NCBI GenBank assembly: GCA_000974665.1
Contig: BBSY01000003.1
Coordinates: 310,001-374,000 of the forward strand
DNA length: 64,000 nt
Reading direction: 5' to 3'
Source of the DNA: an alpha proteobacterium U9-1i
Lineage (GTDB): Bacteria > Pseudomonadota > Alphaproteobacteria > Caulobacterales > Aquidulcibacteraceae
This document shows, one piece after another, positions 9,766 to 19,382 of the stretch (positions within the stretch are counted from its first letter, which is position 1; each line of letters begins with the position of its first letter). A model generated the notes under the pieces. That model was given only the letters and a program-made list of their open reading frames with translations, searched no databases and had not been told where the DNA came from. The translations under genes and the position numbers were made by a program.

Positions 9766-10122
9766 ATGTTCATTTCCGATGCTTACGCACAGGCGGCCGG
9801 CGCGGCCGGCGGCGACCCGATGGCCGCGGCCTTCATGCAGATCGCGCCGCTCCTGCTCATCTTCGTTGTGTTTTACTTTCTGCTGATCCGTCCGCAGCAA
9901 CAGGCGCGCAAGCGCCATATCGACATGATCGGCCAATTGAAGAAGGGCGATGTGATCGTCACCTCCGGCGGCTTGATCGGCAAGGTGAAGTCGGTCGCCG
10001 ATGACGAAGTGCGAGTAGAGCTTGGGCCGAACGTGGAAGTGCGCGTCGTGCGCGGCACCATCGCGGAGGTGCGCAACAATGCGCCCGCCGCTCCCGCCAA
10101 TGATTCCAAGCCGGCGAGCTAA
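9766..10122 (+). CDS. yajC: Preprotein translocase accessory subunit YajC
   Basis: 118 residues. One transmembrane helix near the N terminus (IAPLLLIFVVFYFLLIRPQQQ) followed by the cytoplasmic YajC domain (KKGDVIVTSGGLIGKV). It associates with SecDF in the inner membrane. ATG 9766 is chosen because AGGTGAGG lies just upstream; an in-frame GTG at 9715 is less likely. First gene of yajC-secD-secF, five bases before secD. Confidence 0.95.
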   Translation: MFISDAYAQAAGAAGGDPMAAAFMQIAPLLLIFVVFYFLLIRPQQQARKRHIDMIGQLKKGDVIVTSGGLIGKVKSVADDEVRVELGPNVEVRVVRGTIAEVRNNAPAAPANDSKPAS

Positions 10123-10127
10123 GCACC

Positions 10128-11735
10128 ATGCTTCAAGTTGCGCGGTGGCGCGTCATCCTGGTCATTGTGGTGACCTTGATGGGGATGTGGTTCGCGGCGC
10201 CGAACTTCATCCCGCAGAGCATCCGCGATAATTTGCCGGGCTTCCTGCCCCGGCAATCGATCAATCTGGGCTTGGACCTTCGCGGCGGCTCGCAGCTGCT
10301 GCTTGAAGTGGATGTCGCGACGTTGCGCCGTCAGCAACTCGACAACATCGCCGACCAGATGGCGGGCCAATTGCGCGATGCCGAGCCGACGATCCGCTAC
10401 ACGGGCCGTGGCGTGGTGGGCGACGCGGCGCGCATCCGGCTGGTGGATCCCGCCGACATGACCCGGGCAATGCAGCTGATCCGCGTGATCGGCCGCTCGC
10501 AGACGACCGGCAACGAGACCATGACGTTCACGCAAAGCGCGGACGGGCTGGTTGAAGCGCGCATGACCGACGACGAATTGCGCGCATTGAGCCGGCAAGC
10601 GGCGCAGCAATCCATCGAAGTTATCCGCCGCCGGATCGACCCGGACGGCGTCAGCGAAGTGTCGATCGTGCGCCAAGGCGATGAGCGCATCGTCGTACAG
10701 GCGCCAGGCGTGACCGATCCGCAGCAATTGCGGGATCGCATCGGCCAGACGGCGTTGCTGACCTTCCATCTGGTGAACGACAACGTTGACGCCGCTGACG
10801 CGCAAGCCGGGCGCATTCCGGCAGGCCACATCGTCGCCGGTCCATATCCCGGCATCGGCGACACGACTGAGATTGTACGCCGCCGGCCATCGCTGACTGG
10901 CGAGCACCTGATTGACGCCAATCCAAGCGTTGATCAGCAGACCCAGGGCTGGGTGCTGGCGTTTCGCATGGACCCGCAAGGCACCCGGATCTTCTGCCGT
11001 TTGACGCAGGAATTTACCGGCCAACGCTTCGCGATCCTGCTGGACAACCAGGTGCTCACCGCGCCGACGATCAACGAGCCGATCTGCGGCGGCTCGGGCC
11101 AGATCACGGGCGGCTTCACCGCCGAGAGCGCCAATGAATTGGCGATCCTGTTGCGCGCTGGCGCCCTGCCGGCGCCGTTGACGGTGATCGAGCAACGCAG
11201 CGTCACCGCCGAACTCGGCCAGGACGCGATCGAAGCGGGCCAGACGTCCACCGTGCTGGCGTTCGTGCTGGTGCTGATCTTCATGGTGCTGGCGTACGGG
11301 CTTTTGTTCGGCGGCATTTCGGTGGTCGCGCTCGTCGTCAATGGCGTGCTGATCCTGGCGATCATGACGATGACGGGCGCGGCATTGACGCTGCCTGGCG
11401 TCGCCGGCTTGATCTTGACGCTCGCGGTGGCGCTGGACGCCAACGTGCTGATCTACGAACGGATGCGTGAGGAAGCCAAGGCCGGCAAAGGCGTGGCGTT
11501 GGCGATCGACGCTGGCTTCAGCCGCGCCATGCTGACCATTCTCGACGCGAACACGACGCACTTGGGTGCGGCGCTGATCATGCTTTCGCTGGCGCCGTCG
11601 GGGCCGGTGAAGGGCTTTGCGTGGACGTTGACGATCGGCGTGTTCACCTCGGTGTTCACCGCCGTGCTGATTACCCAAGTGCTGGTGGCGTGGTGGTTCC
11701 GCGCGACACGCCCCAAGAAACTGCCGATTGTTTAG
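10128..11735 (+). CDS. secD: Protein translocase subunit SecD
   Basis: 535 residues. RND-type inner-membrane protein using the proton motive force to complete protein export. An N-terminal helix, the P1 head motif LGLDLRGGSQLLLEVD near 45, a large periplasmic domain (about 50-360) and the C-terminal five-helix SecD/SecF block with LTLAVALDANVLIYERMREE near 440 are all present. Length fits the family. Stop and secF start are nine bases apart. Confidence 0.97.
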   Translation: MLQVARWRVILVIVVTLMGMWFAAPNFIPQSIRDNLPGFLPRQSINLGLDLRGGSQLLLEVDVATLRRQQLDNIADQMAGQLRDAEPTIRYTGRGVVGDAARIRLVDPADMTRAMQLIRVIGRSQTTGNETMTFTQSADGLVEARMTDDELRALSRQAAQQSIEVIRRRIDPDGVSEVSIVRQGDERIVVQAPGVTDPQQLRDRIGQTALLTFHLVNDNVDAADAQAGRIPAGHIVAGPYPGIGDTTEIVRRRPSLTGEHLIDANPSVDQQTQGWVLAFRMDPQGTRIFCRLTQEFTGQRFAILLDNQVLTAPTINEPICGGSGQITGGFTAESANELAILLRAGALPAPLTVIEQRSVTAELGQDAIEAGQTSTVLAFVLVLIFMVLAYGLLFGGISVVALVVNGVLILAIMTMTGAALTLPGVAGLILTLAVALDANVLIYERMREEAKAGKGVALAIDAGFSRAMLTILDANTTHLGAALIMLSLAPSGPVKGFAWTLTIGVFTSVFTAVLITQVLVAWWFRATRPKKLPIV

Positions 11736-11744
11736 AGCGATCCC

Positions 11745-12725
11745 ATGTGGCCTTTCATCAAGCTTCTGCCGGAAAAGACCAACTTCGCGTATGTGAAGTT
11801 CGCGCCGTTTCTCGGTCTGCTGTCGGCGTTGGCGTGCATCGCCTCACTCTACCTCACCATTTTTCCGTTGGTGCCGCCGTGCGGCGGTTTGAATTGCGGT
11901 GTCGACTTTAAAGGCGGCACGGTGATCGAGTTCACCACCAGTCCGCGGCCGGTCGACCTCGGCGCGATTCGCGAACCGCTCAACAATCTTGGGCTTGGCG
12001 AAGTGCAGCTGCAGGGTTTCACCGACCCGACGGTGGCGATGGTGCGCTACGAAACGCCGGAGGGTTCCGACCCGGTGCAAACGTCAACGCGCGTGCAGGA
12101 AGCGATTAGCGCGGCGTTGGGCGAGGTGGAATTCGGGCGCCGCGACGTCGTTGGGCCGAAAGTGTCGGGCGAGCTGTTCTTGCTGGGCGTGATCGCGCTG
12201 CTCGCCGGCATCGGCTTGATGCTGTGCTACATCTGGTTCCGGTTCGGATTTACGTTCGGCGCTGCAGCGGTGATCGCGCTGGGACACGACGTGATCCTCA
12301 CGTTCGGGCTTTTCGCGGTGACGCAGCTCGACTTCTCGCTGACGGCCGTGGGCTCGATCCTCACGATCATCGGCTATTCGATCAACGACAAGATCGTCGT
12401 GCTCGACCGCGTCCGTGAGAACCTGCGCAAGTACAAAAAGATGCCGATGAAGGAATTGATCGACCTTTCGGTGAACGAAACGCTGTCGCGCACGATCATT
12501 ACCGGCGTGACCGGCCTGATGGCGCTGACCGTGATGGCTTATTTCGGCGGCGACGCGCTCTTCTCGTTCGCGGTCTCGATGATTTTCGGCATCGTGGTCG
12601 GAACTTATTCGTCGATCTACATCGCGGCGCCGGCGCTTATTTATCTGGGCGTTGGCAAGCGCGAAAATTTCAAGGAAACCGGCGGCAAAAAGCCGTCAGC
12701 GCGGAGCGCCGAAGCCTTACGGTGA
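11745..12725 (+). CDS. secF: Protein translocase subunit SecF
   Basis: 326 residues. N-terminal helix, GVDFKGGTVIEF near 50, and the conserved membrane block IGYSINDKIVVLDRVREN near 210. Forms a complex with SecD and YajC in the inner membrane. The long SecD-SecF order with no overlap is normal for alphaproteobacteria. The C-terminal tail is basic and cytoplasmic. Confidence 0.97.
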   Translation: MWPFIKLLPEKTNFAYVKFAPFLGLLSALACIASLYLTIFPLVPPCGGLNCGVDFKGGTVIEFTTSPRPVDLGAIREPLNNLGLGEVQLQGFTDPTVAMVRYETPEGSDPVQTSTRVQEAISAALGEVEFGRRDVVGPKVSGELFLLGVIALLAGIGLMLCYIWFRFGFTFGAAAVIALGHDVILTFGLFAVTQLDFSLTAVGSILTIIGYSINDKIVVLDRVRENLRKYKKMPMKELIDLSVNETLSRTIITGVTGLMALTVMAYFGGDALFSFAVSMIFGIVVGTYSSIYIAAPALIYLGVGKRENFKETGGKKPSARSAEALR

Positions 12726-12754
12726 CCTGCGCGGCGAAGGCGGCTATAGGTTAC

Positions 12755-12799
12755 GCCTGACTCAGGGCTGCCTGACTTTGGGCTGCCTGACTTTGGGCT
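12755..12799 (+). repeat. Three tandem copies of a 15-base repeat
   Basis: GCCTGACTCAGGGCT at 12755-12769 followed by two identical copies of GCCTGACTTTGGGCT at 12770-12784 and 12785-12799, ending 12 bases before the start codon of the next gene. Confidence 0.85.
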
Positions 12800-12811
12800 G
12801 GAGAAGTTCGC

Positions 12812-13435
12812 ATGGCTTGGTTCTTGACCAATATCCGCTACGTGGCGTGGACCGCGCTGGCGGTGGGTTTGCTGTTCTTGATCTATTTTGGCGTCGGCGT
12901 GGCGGGCTTTGCCTTCACCGACTCGACTTACGTGCAGGCGTTCCTGCGATGGACGCACGTGCTGTTCGGCATCATGTGGATCGGGCACCTCTATTATTTC
13001 AATTTCACCCAGATCCCGAACATGCCGAAGATCCCCGACGAGCAGAAGCCGGCGGTGACGAAGGTGATCGCGCCGGCGGCGCTCTATTGGTTCCGGTGGG
13101 GCGCGATGCTGACTTTGATCAGCGGCGTGCTGTTGGCGTGGAACCAAGGCTACATCCTGTCGGCGCTGACATTGGGCGCGTCGGAAAGCTTCCTCGTGCC
13201 GAAGCACATCTTCATCGGCATCGGCATGTGGCTCGCCATCATCATGTGGTTCAATGTGTGGTTCATCATCTGGCCGAACCAGCAAAAGGCGCTGAACATC
13301 GGCGACAAATATCCAACGCTGGACGCGGCGGCGAAGGCGGCGGCTGGGAAAACGGCGATGCTGTTTTCGCGCACCAACACGTTTTTGTCCGTACCGATGC
13401 TCGTAGCCATGACCGGCGCCAGCACGCTGTTCTGA
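12812..13435 (+). CDS. PuuD-like (urate hydroxylase N-terminal type) membrane protein
   Basis: 207 residues with about five hydrophobic helices. WTHVLFGIMWIGHLYYFNF (about 47-65) and a later KHIFIGIGMWLAIIMWFNVW segment are typical of the membrane domain of PuuD. The soluble cytochrome c part of full PuuD is absent, as in the common stand-alone alphaproteobacterial form whose role is uncertain. Conserved His residues in the helices could bind haem. GGAG lies about eight bases before ATG 12812. A strong terminator follows. Confidence 0.8.
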   Translation: MAWFLTNIRYVAWTALAVGLLFLIYFGVGVAGFAFTDSTYVQAFLRWTHVLFGIMWIGHLYYFNFTQIPNMPKIPDEQKPAVTKVIAPAALYWFRWGAMLTLISGVLLAWNQGYILSALTLGASESFLVPKHIFIGIGMWLAIIMWFNVWFIIWPNQQKALNIGDKYPTLDAAAKAAAGKTAMLFSRTNTFLSVPMLVAMTGASTLF

Positions 13436-13459
13436 CAAAGGTTAGACACGCGAACGATG

Positions 13460-13489
13460 AGGGGACGCCGCGGCGACGTGGCGTCCCCT
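13460..13489 (+). terminator. Rho-independent terminator after the PuuD-like gene
   Basis: Perfect stem AGGGGACGCC (13460-13469)/GGCGTCCCCT (13480-13489), followed by a short TT run, 25 bases after the stop codon. Confidence 0.75.
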
Positions 13490-13514
13490 TTCGCTATTGG
13501 CTAGGCAGTGTTTC

Positions 13515-14240
13515 ATGGAAGAGGGTGACGACGCGCTGCTGCGGCGGGTGGACGAAGATCGCTGGCTGGCGAGCCGCTTCGCGCCGCCCGAGATACGCCG
13601 GCGGCTGATCGCGATTTATGCGCTGAATTATGAGATCGCGCGCACGGCGGAGGTGGTGCGCGAACCGGCCGTGGGTGTGATCCGGCTGGCGTGGTGGCGC
13701 GACGCGCTGGCGAATGTGCATGCCGGCAAACAGAGCGGCGATCACCGTTCGCTCAGGAGCTACGCGAGCGTGGCGGCTGGTTTGCCGGGAACGTGCTGGG
13801 ACGATTTGATCGAGGCGCGCGCGCTGGATTTCGAGCAGACGCCGTTCGCGAACTGGGCGGCGGCGGAACGTTACGTTGATGCGACGGCGGGTGCGGTGAT
13901 GCGCCTTGCAGTCGCGGCGTGCTCGAGAAGCGCAGACGAAGCGAAAGTGGCGGCGCCGTTCGTGCGCGTGGCGGCATGGGCTTGGGGCTATCTGGGGCTC
14001 GCGCGCGCGGCGCCGATCTGGACGGCGCGTGGACGCAATCTGTTGCCCGAGGCGGACATGCGCGTGCGGGCGCGCGCCGCGTACAGCGAAGCGCGGACGC
14101 TCGCGCGCGACCTGCCGGCGCATTTGTTTCCGGCGTTCGGATACGTGGCGCTTGTGCCGGCGTATTTACGTGCGAACGCGCCGGCGCTGTTTACGTGTCA
14201 GCTGCGACTGGTGTGGGCGTCGGCGACGGGGCGCTTGTAA
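13515..14240 (+). CDS. Squalene/phytoene synthase family protein (NDUFAF6-like)
   Basis: 241 residues from ATG 13515. All-alpha isoprenoid-synthase fold with [20 protein letters not shown] near the start and LAWWRDAL (about 55-62). The Asp-rich DxxxD catalytic motifs of true squalene or phytoene synthases are not preserved, so it is closer to the NDUFAF6 group associated with respiratory complex I assembly; enzymatic activity is doubtful. Its last 50 bases overlap the convergent trmFO gene. Confidence 0.75.
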   Translation: MEEGDDALLRRVDEDRWLASRFAPPEIRRRLIAIYALNYEIARTAEVVREPAVGVIRLAWWRDALANVHAGKQSGDHRSLRSYASVAAGLPGTCWDDLIEARALDFEQTPFANWAAAERYVDATAGAVMRLAVAACSRSADEAKVAAPFVRVAAWAWGYLGLARAAPIWTARGRNLLPEADMRVRARAAYSEARTLARDLPAHLFPAFGYVALVPAYLRANAPALFTCQLRLVWASATGRL

Positions 14241-15648
14241 GCCACGCGTCGAGTTCCCCCAGCGCGCGGTGCGCGATCGCGAGGCGTTTGGCGCGGCCGC
14301 GTTCTTCGCCTTTGAGCTTTTTCCCGTCCGGGCCATGCGTAGGCGCATCGATGGGCGGGAAGAGGCCGAAATTGATGTTCATCGGCTGGAATGAGCCCTT
14401 GCCGCCTTCGATGTGGCCACCGGTGACGTGCGCCAGAAGCGCGCCGAGCGCGGTGTTTTGCGGCGGTGGCGCGGGCGCGCGTCCGGCGACTTCAGCAGCG
14501 ACGAAGCGTCCGGCGAGCAACCCCATCGCCGCGCTTTCGACGTAGCCTTCGACGCCGGTGACTTGCCCCGCGAAGCGCACGCGCGGTTCGTTCTTCAAGC
14601 GCAAGGTGGCGTCGAGGAGCTTTGGCGAGTTCAAGAATGTGTTGCGGTGAATGCCGCCAAGACGGGCGAAGCGCGCGTTTTGCAAGCCGGGGATGGTGCG
14701 GAAGATTTCTTCCTGCGCGCCGTATTTGAGCTTGGTTTGGAAGCCGACGATGTTGAACAACGTGCCGAGCTTGTTGTCCTGGCGGAGTTGCACGACAGCG
14801 TACGGGCGCTTGCCGACGCGTGGGTCCATCAAGCCCACCGGCTTCATCGGCCCGAAGCGCAATGTCTCTGGTCCGCGCTCGGCCATCACTTCGATTGGCA
14901 GGCAGCCCTCGAAATACGGCGTGTTTTTTTCCCAATCCTTGAACTCAGTTTTTGCGCCCGCGAGCAGAGCCGCAATGAAGGCCTCGTATTGGGCTTGGTC
15001 CATGGGGCAATTGACGTAAGCCGCTTTGTCGCCGCCGGGGCCTTCCTTGTCGTAGCGCGATTGGCGCCAGGCGATGTCGAAATCAATCGAGTCCGCATGC
15101 ACGATCGGTGCGATCGCGTCGAAGAAGGCGAGGCTATCCTCGCTTGTGGTGTTGCGGATCGAATCGGCGAGCGAGGCGGACGTGAGGGGGCCGGTGGCGA
15201 AAATCACCCGGTCGGTCGCGCTGGTGAGCAGCGCATCGAGCGTGCGCACTTCCGCGCGAGAGACTTCAATCAGCGGGTGCGCCAGCAGGGCTGCTGTCAC
15301 AGCATCGGCGAAAACTTCCCGATCGACGGCCAAGGCGGAGCCGGCCGGCACCTGAGCGGCGTCGCCGCAGCGCAACACGAGGGAGCCGGCCCGCCTCAAT
15401 TCTGCGTGAAGCAGCCCCACGGCGTTGCCTTGCCAGTCGTCGGAGCGGAAAGAATTGGAGCAGACCAGTTCGGCGAACTTTTCGGTCTGGTGGGCGTCGG
15501 TCATGCGCGAGGGGCGCATTTCGTGAAGGCGCACCGGTACGCCGGCATTGGCGAGCGCCCAGGCGGCTTCACTGCCGGCGAGGCCGCCGCCGACGACGTG
15601 GACGCGAACGGGGACGCGACTGGGGACGGGTGAGGGCGATGACGTCAT
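14191..15648 (-). CDS. trmFO: tRNA (uracil-54-C5) methyltransferase, folate/FAD-dependent
   Basis: 485 residues. Uses methylenetetrahydrofolate and FADH2 to form m5U54 in the tRNA T-loop. FAD-binding [18 protein letters not shown] (about 16-33) and the diagnostic [12 protein letters not shown] and [13 protein letters not shown] (about 60-95) are visible, with NINFGLFPP near the C terminus. Length matches the family. ATG 15648 was chosen; the open frame runs on upstream without homology. Confidence 0.94.
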   Translation of the reverse strand: MTSSPSPVPSRVPVRVHVVGGGLAGSEAAWALANAGVPVRLHEMRPSRMTDAHQTEKFAELVCSNSFRSDDWQGNAVGLLHAELRRAGSLVLRCGDAAQVPAGSALAVDREVFADAVTAALLAHPLIEVSRAEVRTLDALLTSATDRVIFATGPLTSASLADSIRNTTSEDSLAFFDAIAPIVHADSIDFDIAWRQSRYDKEGPGGDKAAYVNCPMDQAQYEAFIAALLAGAKTEFKDWEKNTPYFEGCLPIEVMAERGPETLRFGPMKPVGLMDPRVGKRPYAVVQLRQDNKLGTLFNIVGFQTKLKYGAQEEIFRTIPGLQNARFARLGGIHRNTFLNSPKLLDATLRLKNEPRVRFAGQVTGVEGYVESAAMGLLAGRFVAAEVAGRAPAPPPQNTALGALLAHVTGGHIEGGKGSFQPMNINFGLFPPIDAPTHGPDGKKLKGEERGRAKRLAIAHRALGELDAWLTSAPSPTPTPVAADT

Positions 15649-15690
15649 GGGACGTCGTATACGCGCCGAACGCGTCCTGGGGAGGGTGGA

Positions 15691-17016
15691 ATGAAGCGAT
15701 TTCTGCTGAGCGTGGCGGCTGTTGCGCTGTTTGGGAGCGCGCCGGCCTTCGCGCAGGCGCCTGCGCCCCCCGATCCGGTGCTCCAAAGTTACCGCGCTTA
15801 TGATGCGGCGCTCGGGCGAGGTGACCTGGTTGCAGCGGAAACGGCGGCGGCCACGGCGTTGGCGGCCTCTGAGGCGCGCGACGGCGACGGCGGCTCGACC
15901 GCGCGGCTGGCGGCCAATCTGGCGCAAGTTCGCTTGGACCTCGGGCGCGGCGCCGACGCGCTTGCGCCAGCGCAACGGGCGCTCTCGATTGCGGAAACGC
16001 AGGGCGCGCAATCAGGTGTCGATGGATATTACGCACGGCTATTGGTGGGGCGCGCCGAACTCGCTGCGGAGACTGAGGGGCGCGAACAGCGTTTGCGCTC
16101 GGCATTGAGCGATACCCAGGCCGCGAGCGCACAGCGCGTGGAAGCGTATGACGCTGCCATCGCTTTGGGTGAGTGGGGATTGGGGCAAGGCCGCGCTGAT
16201 GTCGCGCGCGATGCGTTTCAGATCGCGGCGAATCTATCGGGCGGACAATCGGAAACCGAAACTTTGGCGCGCGCGCAAGCGCAGCTCGGCGTGGGCATTG
16301 CGCTGGCGATGCTTGATCGGCCGGCGGCGCGCGTAACCACCGGCACGCGTCTGGTGCAAGGACCTAACGATGCGGCCGAAGAAGCGCTGCGCGAAGCGAT
16401 GCAATTATCGGAGCCACTAGCCGCGCGCGATGCGCGGCGGGCCCCGGTGACGCGCGCGCAGAACATTTACAGTTCTGCGTTGGCGTGGGCGCATGCGCGC
16501 GCTGCATTGATGCGCGCTTTGGGCTGGGCAAGCCCGCTTGAGCCGACGCGCGGGATGATTGTGGATCTTAACGAGGGCGACGGACTGGCGGCGTGTCCAT
16601 CGGAATATGGCGCGTCCGGTCCGGGCGTAGGCGCAATCGTCGCGCGCGCGATTTCCGGCCAGGGCGGCGCGATTGTTGGCGCTACCTATTTAGGATCGGC
16701 GGAGCGGTTGGAGACAGTCCCGTTCGGCTACGCGACGTCGTTGGTGGCGCGGATCATTACCGATGATACGGGCGCGATTTCGGAAGCGCGGGTGCTGGCG
16801 GCCGTCGACGGCGTGTCGCTGGAGCAGTCCTTAAGCGGCGTCTTGGCCGCCGCGCGCGAAGCGCAAACCATGAGTGGCTGCACACGGGCGCGGGTTATGT
16901 TCGCGCCGGTCGTGTTCCTGCTGGACGGCGCGGCATTGCAGAATCCTGGGCTCCGGGCGGCGTTAATGGTGCCGGCGCCACGGGGAACAAGCGGGGCCAG
17001 TGTTACGCGCAATTGA
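15691..17016 (+). CDS. Secreted TPR-like protein, first of two paralogues
   Basis: 441 residues with a signal peptide ([19 protein letters not shown], cleavage near AFAQ). An Ala-rich helical repeat region (about 30-250, TPR-like) precedes a C-terminal domain containing [19 protein letters not shown], which resembles TonB-C/periplasmic partner folds. It shares long stretches with the next gene ([37 protein letters not shown]), so they are tandem duplicates. Likely periplasmic; function unknown. Confidence 0.8.
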   Translation: MKRFLLSVAAVALFGSAPAFAQAPAPPDPVLQSYRAYDAALGRGDLVAAETAAATALAASEARDGDGGSTARLAANLAQVRLDLGRGADALAPAQRALSIAETQGAQSGVDGYYARLLVGRAELAAETEGREQRLRSALSDTQAASAQRVEAYDAAIALGEWGLGQGRADVARDAFQIAANLSGGQSETETLARAQAQLGVGIALAMLDRPAARVTTGTRLVQGPNDAAEEALREAMQLSEPLAARDARRAPVTRAQNIYSSALAWAHARAALMRALGWASPLEPTRGMIVDLNEGDGLAACPSEYGASGPGVGAIVARAISGQGGAIVGATYLGSAERLETVPFGYATSLVARIITDDTGAISEARVLAAVDGVSLEQSLSGVLAAAREAQTMSGCTRARVMFAPVVFLLDGAALQNPGLRAALMVPAPRGTSGASVTRN

Positions 17017-17103
17017 CGCGGCGGTGCGACGAACGGTAGCGACAAAAGGTGCAATCGGTGCGTTGATCGGCTATGCGTCTCTACCTCTGTGCGGAGAGTG
17101 AAT

Positions 17104-18405
17104 ATGCGTAAGGGATTTGTGATCGCAGTTGCCTTGATGGCGATTGGCCTCGGGCAAGCTCAGGCTCAGACGGACGCCGTCGCGGACCAATATCGGGCTT
17201 ATGAAGCGGCGTTGGCGCGCAATGATCGGGCCGGGGCTGAGACCGCCGCCGCCGCCGCGCTTGCGGCGTCCGAGGCGCGCGACCGCGATGGTGGCCGCAC
17301 GGCGGCGCTGGCGGCCAACTTGGCGCAGCTGCGCTTGAACCAAGGACGCGCCGCCGACGCGCTCGCGCCTGCGCAGCGCGCTTTGCAAATTTCCGAGCGC
17401 AACGCCAATGCCGGGGTGAACCCGATTTATGCGCGTTTGCTCGTCGGCCAAGCTGAATTGGCGTCGAACGGCGACGCGGGGCAGCGGCGCATTCTTGCGG
17501 CGCTGACGGAAGCGCAAAGCGCGGGAACCCTAAACCCGGAAGCTTATGAGGCGGCGGTTACGCTTGGCGAATGGGCGGTGCGCAATGAGCGCGCGCCGGT
17601 GGCTCGCGATGCGTTCGAACGCGCATTGGCGTTCCCGATTGGTCAGGCCGATACCGACAACGTGCTGCGAGCGCGCGCCCATCTCGGCAAAGGTTTGGCT
17701 TTGACGATGATGGAAGATCAAGTTTCGCAGCGTCGCACCACAGGCACGCGCCTGGCGACGGCGCCGGACAGCGGTCCGTCGGAATCGTTTGCCGAAGCGC
17801 TTCGCTTGTCGCGTCCAATTGCGCAGCGTGAAGCGGCGACCGGGCGGATGACGCGTTCGCAAGTCACGTACGGCGCGGCGTTGGCGTGGTCGTTGGCGCG
17901 TGGCGCCCGCATCAGCGCCTATGATTGGATCGATCGCGGGGCGACGACCGATCGCACCGGAATGGTGGTGGGGCTCAATGGATCGACGGCGGCCTGCCGC
18001 AGCATGCTGCAGCCCGACCCGGTGCCGGCTTATGACGTCAACATGATCCGCTCGGCGATCGCCAATGCGGTTGTGGTGCGCACAACCACTGACGCATCAG
18101 GCGCCATCGTCGATCGCCGGCTGGTTGGCGCCGCGGGCGATCAGGAGTTTGTCTCCGCGGTGAACGGCGTTCTGCCGCAATGGGGTTTGTCGGAAAGCTG
18201 TGCTGGCGCGCGCGTGGTGTTCACGCCGGTGCTGGTGATGGTTGATGACGTGCAAGTCAGCTCGACCTACCGCAGCCAAGAAGGCCCAGGCCAAATGACG
18301 ACCGGTCAGCTTGCGACAGCGGCGGGTGGTTTTGCCACCAACACCGGCCCGCTCGGCTGGGTGACGCGCCAGAACAATGGGCTTCTGGCGGTGGTGCCGA
18401 ACTGA
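17104..18405 (+). CDS. Secreted TPR-like protein, second of two paralogues
   Basis: 433 residues from ATG 17104, with signal peptide MRKGFVIAVALMAIGLGQAQ. The layout matches the preceding protein: [34 protein letters not shown] and [14 protein letters not shown], then a C-terminal domain with VVVRTTTDASGAIVDRRLV. The pair is separated by 87 bases. Probably periplasmic helical-repeat proteins acting in the envelope; no specific role can be assigned. Confidence 0.8.
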   Translation: MRKGFVIAVALMAIGLGQAQAQTDAVADQYRAYEAALARNDRAGAETAAAAALAASEARDRDGGRTAALAANLAQLRLNQGRAADALAPAQRALQISERNANAGVNPIYARLLVGQAELASNGDAGQRRILAALTEAQSAGTLNPEAYEAAVTLGEWAVRNERAPVARDAFERALAFPIGQADTDNVLRARAHLGKGLALTMMEDQVSQRRTTGTRLATAPDSGPSESFAEALRLSRPIAQREAATGRMTRSQVTYGAALAWSLARGARISAYDWIDRGATTDRTGMVVGLNGSTAACRSMLQPDPVPAYDVNMIRSAIANAVVVRTTTDASGAIVDRRLVGAAGDQEFVSAVNGVLPQWGLSESCAGARVVFTPVLVMVDDVQVSSTYRSQEGPGQMTTGQLATAAGGFATNTGPLGWVTRQNNGLLAVVPN

Positions 18406-18476
18406 GGCAGACGCAGAGCGGCGCGCCGCGCGCGCGCCGCATTGCCGGGCGTGGGGCGAGCGGCTAAGCCCTCGCC

Positions 18477-19370
18477 ATGAGCGAAGCAGGCAAGGTTCCG
18501 GTGCGGGAGAGCGTGGGCGCGGCGTTGCGCGTGGTGCGCGAGAACGTCGGGTTTGTCGGCGCGGTTGCGCTCGCGGGTGCTGCGGGCTTGGCGCTCATCA
18601 CCTTGCTGACAGGCTTGTCGCGCCCGCTTGGGTTGCTGCTGGGTGTCGTCGCTTGGGGCATTAGCGCGGCCGCTTATGGCGCACTCACGCAGATGACGCT
18701 GAGCGGCGTCGCAGACGCGCGCGCGAAGCTTTTCGCCAACGCGATGCGTGTCTGGGGCGCGATGATCGTCGTCGGCTTCTTCATGGCGTTGGTGTCGATG
18801 GTATTGGTCATCGCGCTGTCGGTGGCGTTGGGGCCGGTGCTTGTGCCCTACGCTAGCGAATTGCAGGCCGTGGGGCAGGATCAGGCCGCGGGCCTCGCAT
18901 TGCTGATGCGCATGCTGGATCAGAACCCGGCGCCGTTCGCGTTCGCCGCGTTGTTGTTTGGCGCTGTTTGGCTGATGCTGACGTCGCGGCTTTATCTGGC
19001 GGCGCCGGCGAGCGTCGATCGTGGTCGCATTCTGTCTTTTGAAACGTGGAACTGGACGAAGGGGTCGATGCTGCGCATTTGCGCGGCGCGGCTTATTTTG
19101 CTGGCGCCGGCCTACGTGCTGGTGTCGGCGCTTGGCACGTTGTCGGGTGCGGTGATGGGCGCCGATTTGACGACGCCGGCGGGCTTAATGAGCTTCGCGC
19201 AGGGCAGTGTCATTGGCGCGGCTGCCTATGTGTTCATCAACAACTTCGTGAACATCGCCATTTATTCTGCGTTGGAAGCGGGACTATCGGCCTATCTCTA
19301 TCTTGGGCTGAGGCCCGCGGAGGCTGCGGCGACCGTTTCGCCCTCGACCGACTCGGGCCCCCTCGGCTAG
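18477..19370 (+). CDS. Hypothetical multi-pass membrane protein
   Basis: 297 residues with about six hydrophobic segments (for example VALAGAAGLALITLLTGL near 40 and MIVVGFFMALVSMVLVIALS near 100) and a soluble centre. The pattern resembles the glycerophosphoryl-diester-type/YciC-like membrane domains found across proteobacteria, but no motif is decisive. It ends 12 bases before the MATE gene, so the two may be co-transcribed. Confidence 0.75.
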   Translation: MSEAGKVPVRESVGAALRVVRENVGFVGAVALAGAAGLALITLLTGLSRPLGLLLGVVAWGISAAAYGALTQMTLSGVADARAKLFANAMRVWGAMIVVGFFMALVSMVLVIALSVALGPVLVPYASELQAVGQDQAAGLALLMRMLDQNPAPFAFAALLFGAVWLMLTSRLYLAAPASVDRGRILSFETWNWTKGSMLRICAARLILLAPAYVLVSALGTLSGAVMGADLTTPAGLMSFAQGSVIGAAAYVFINNFVNIAIYSALEAGLSAYLYLGLRPAEAAATVSPSTDSGPLG

Positions 19371-19382
19371 ACACCGGCCTCC

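Noticed and set aside
8545-14123. Long open frames opposite to pcm, nlpD-like, secD and secF
   Set aside because: They are Arg/His-rich shadows of well-supported genes on the other strand, produced by high GC.
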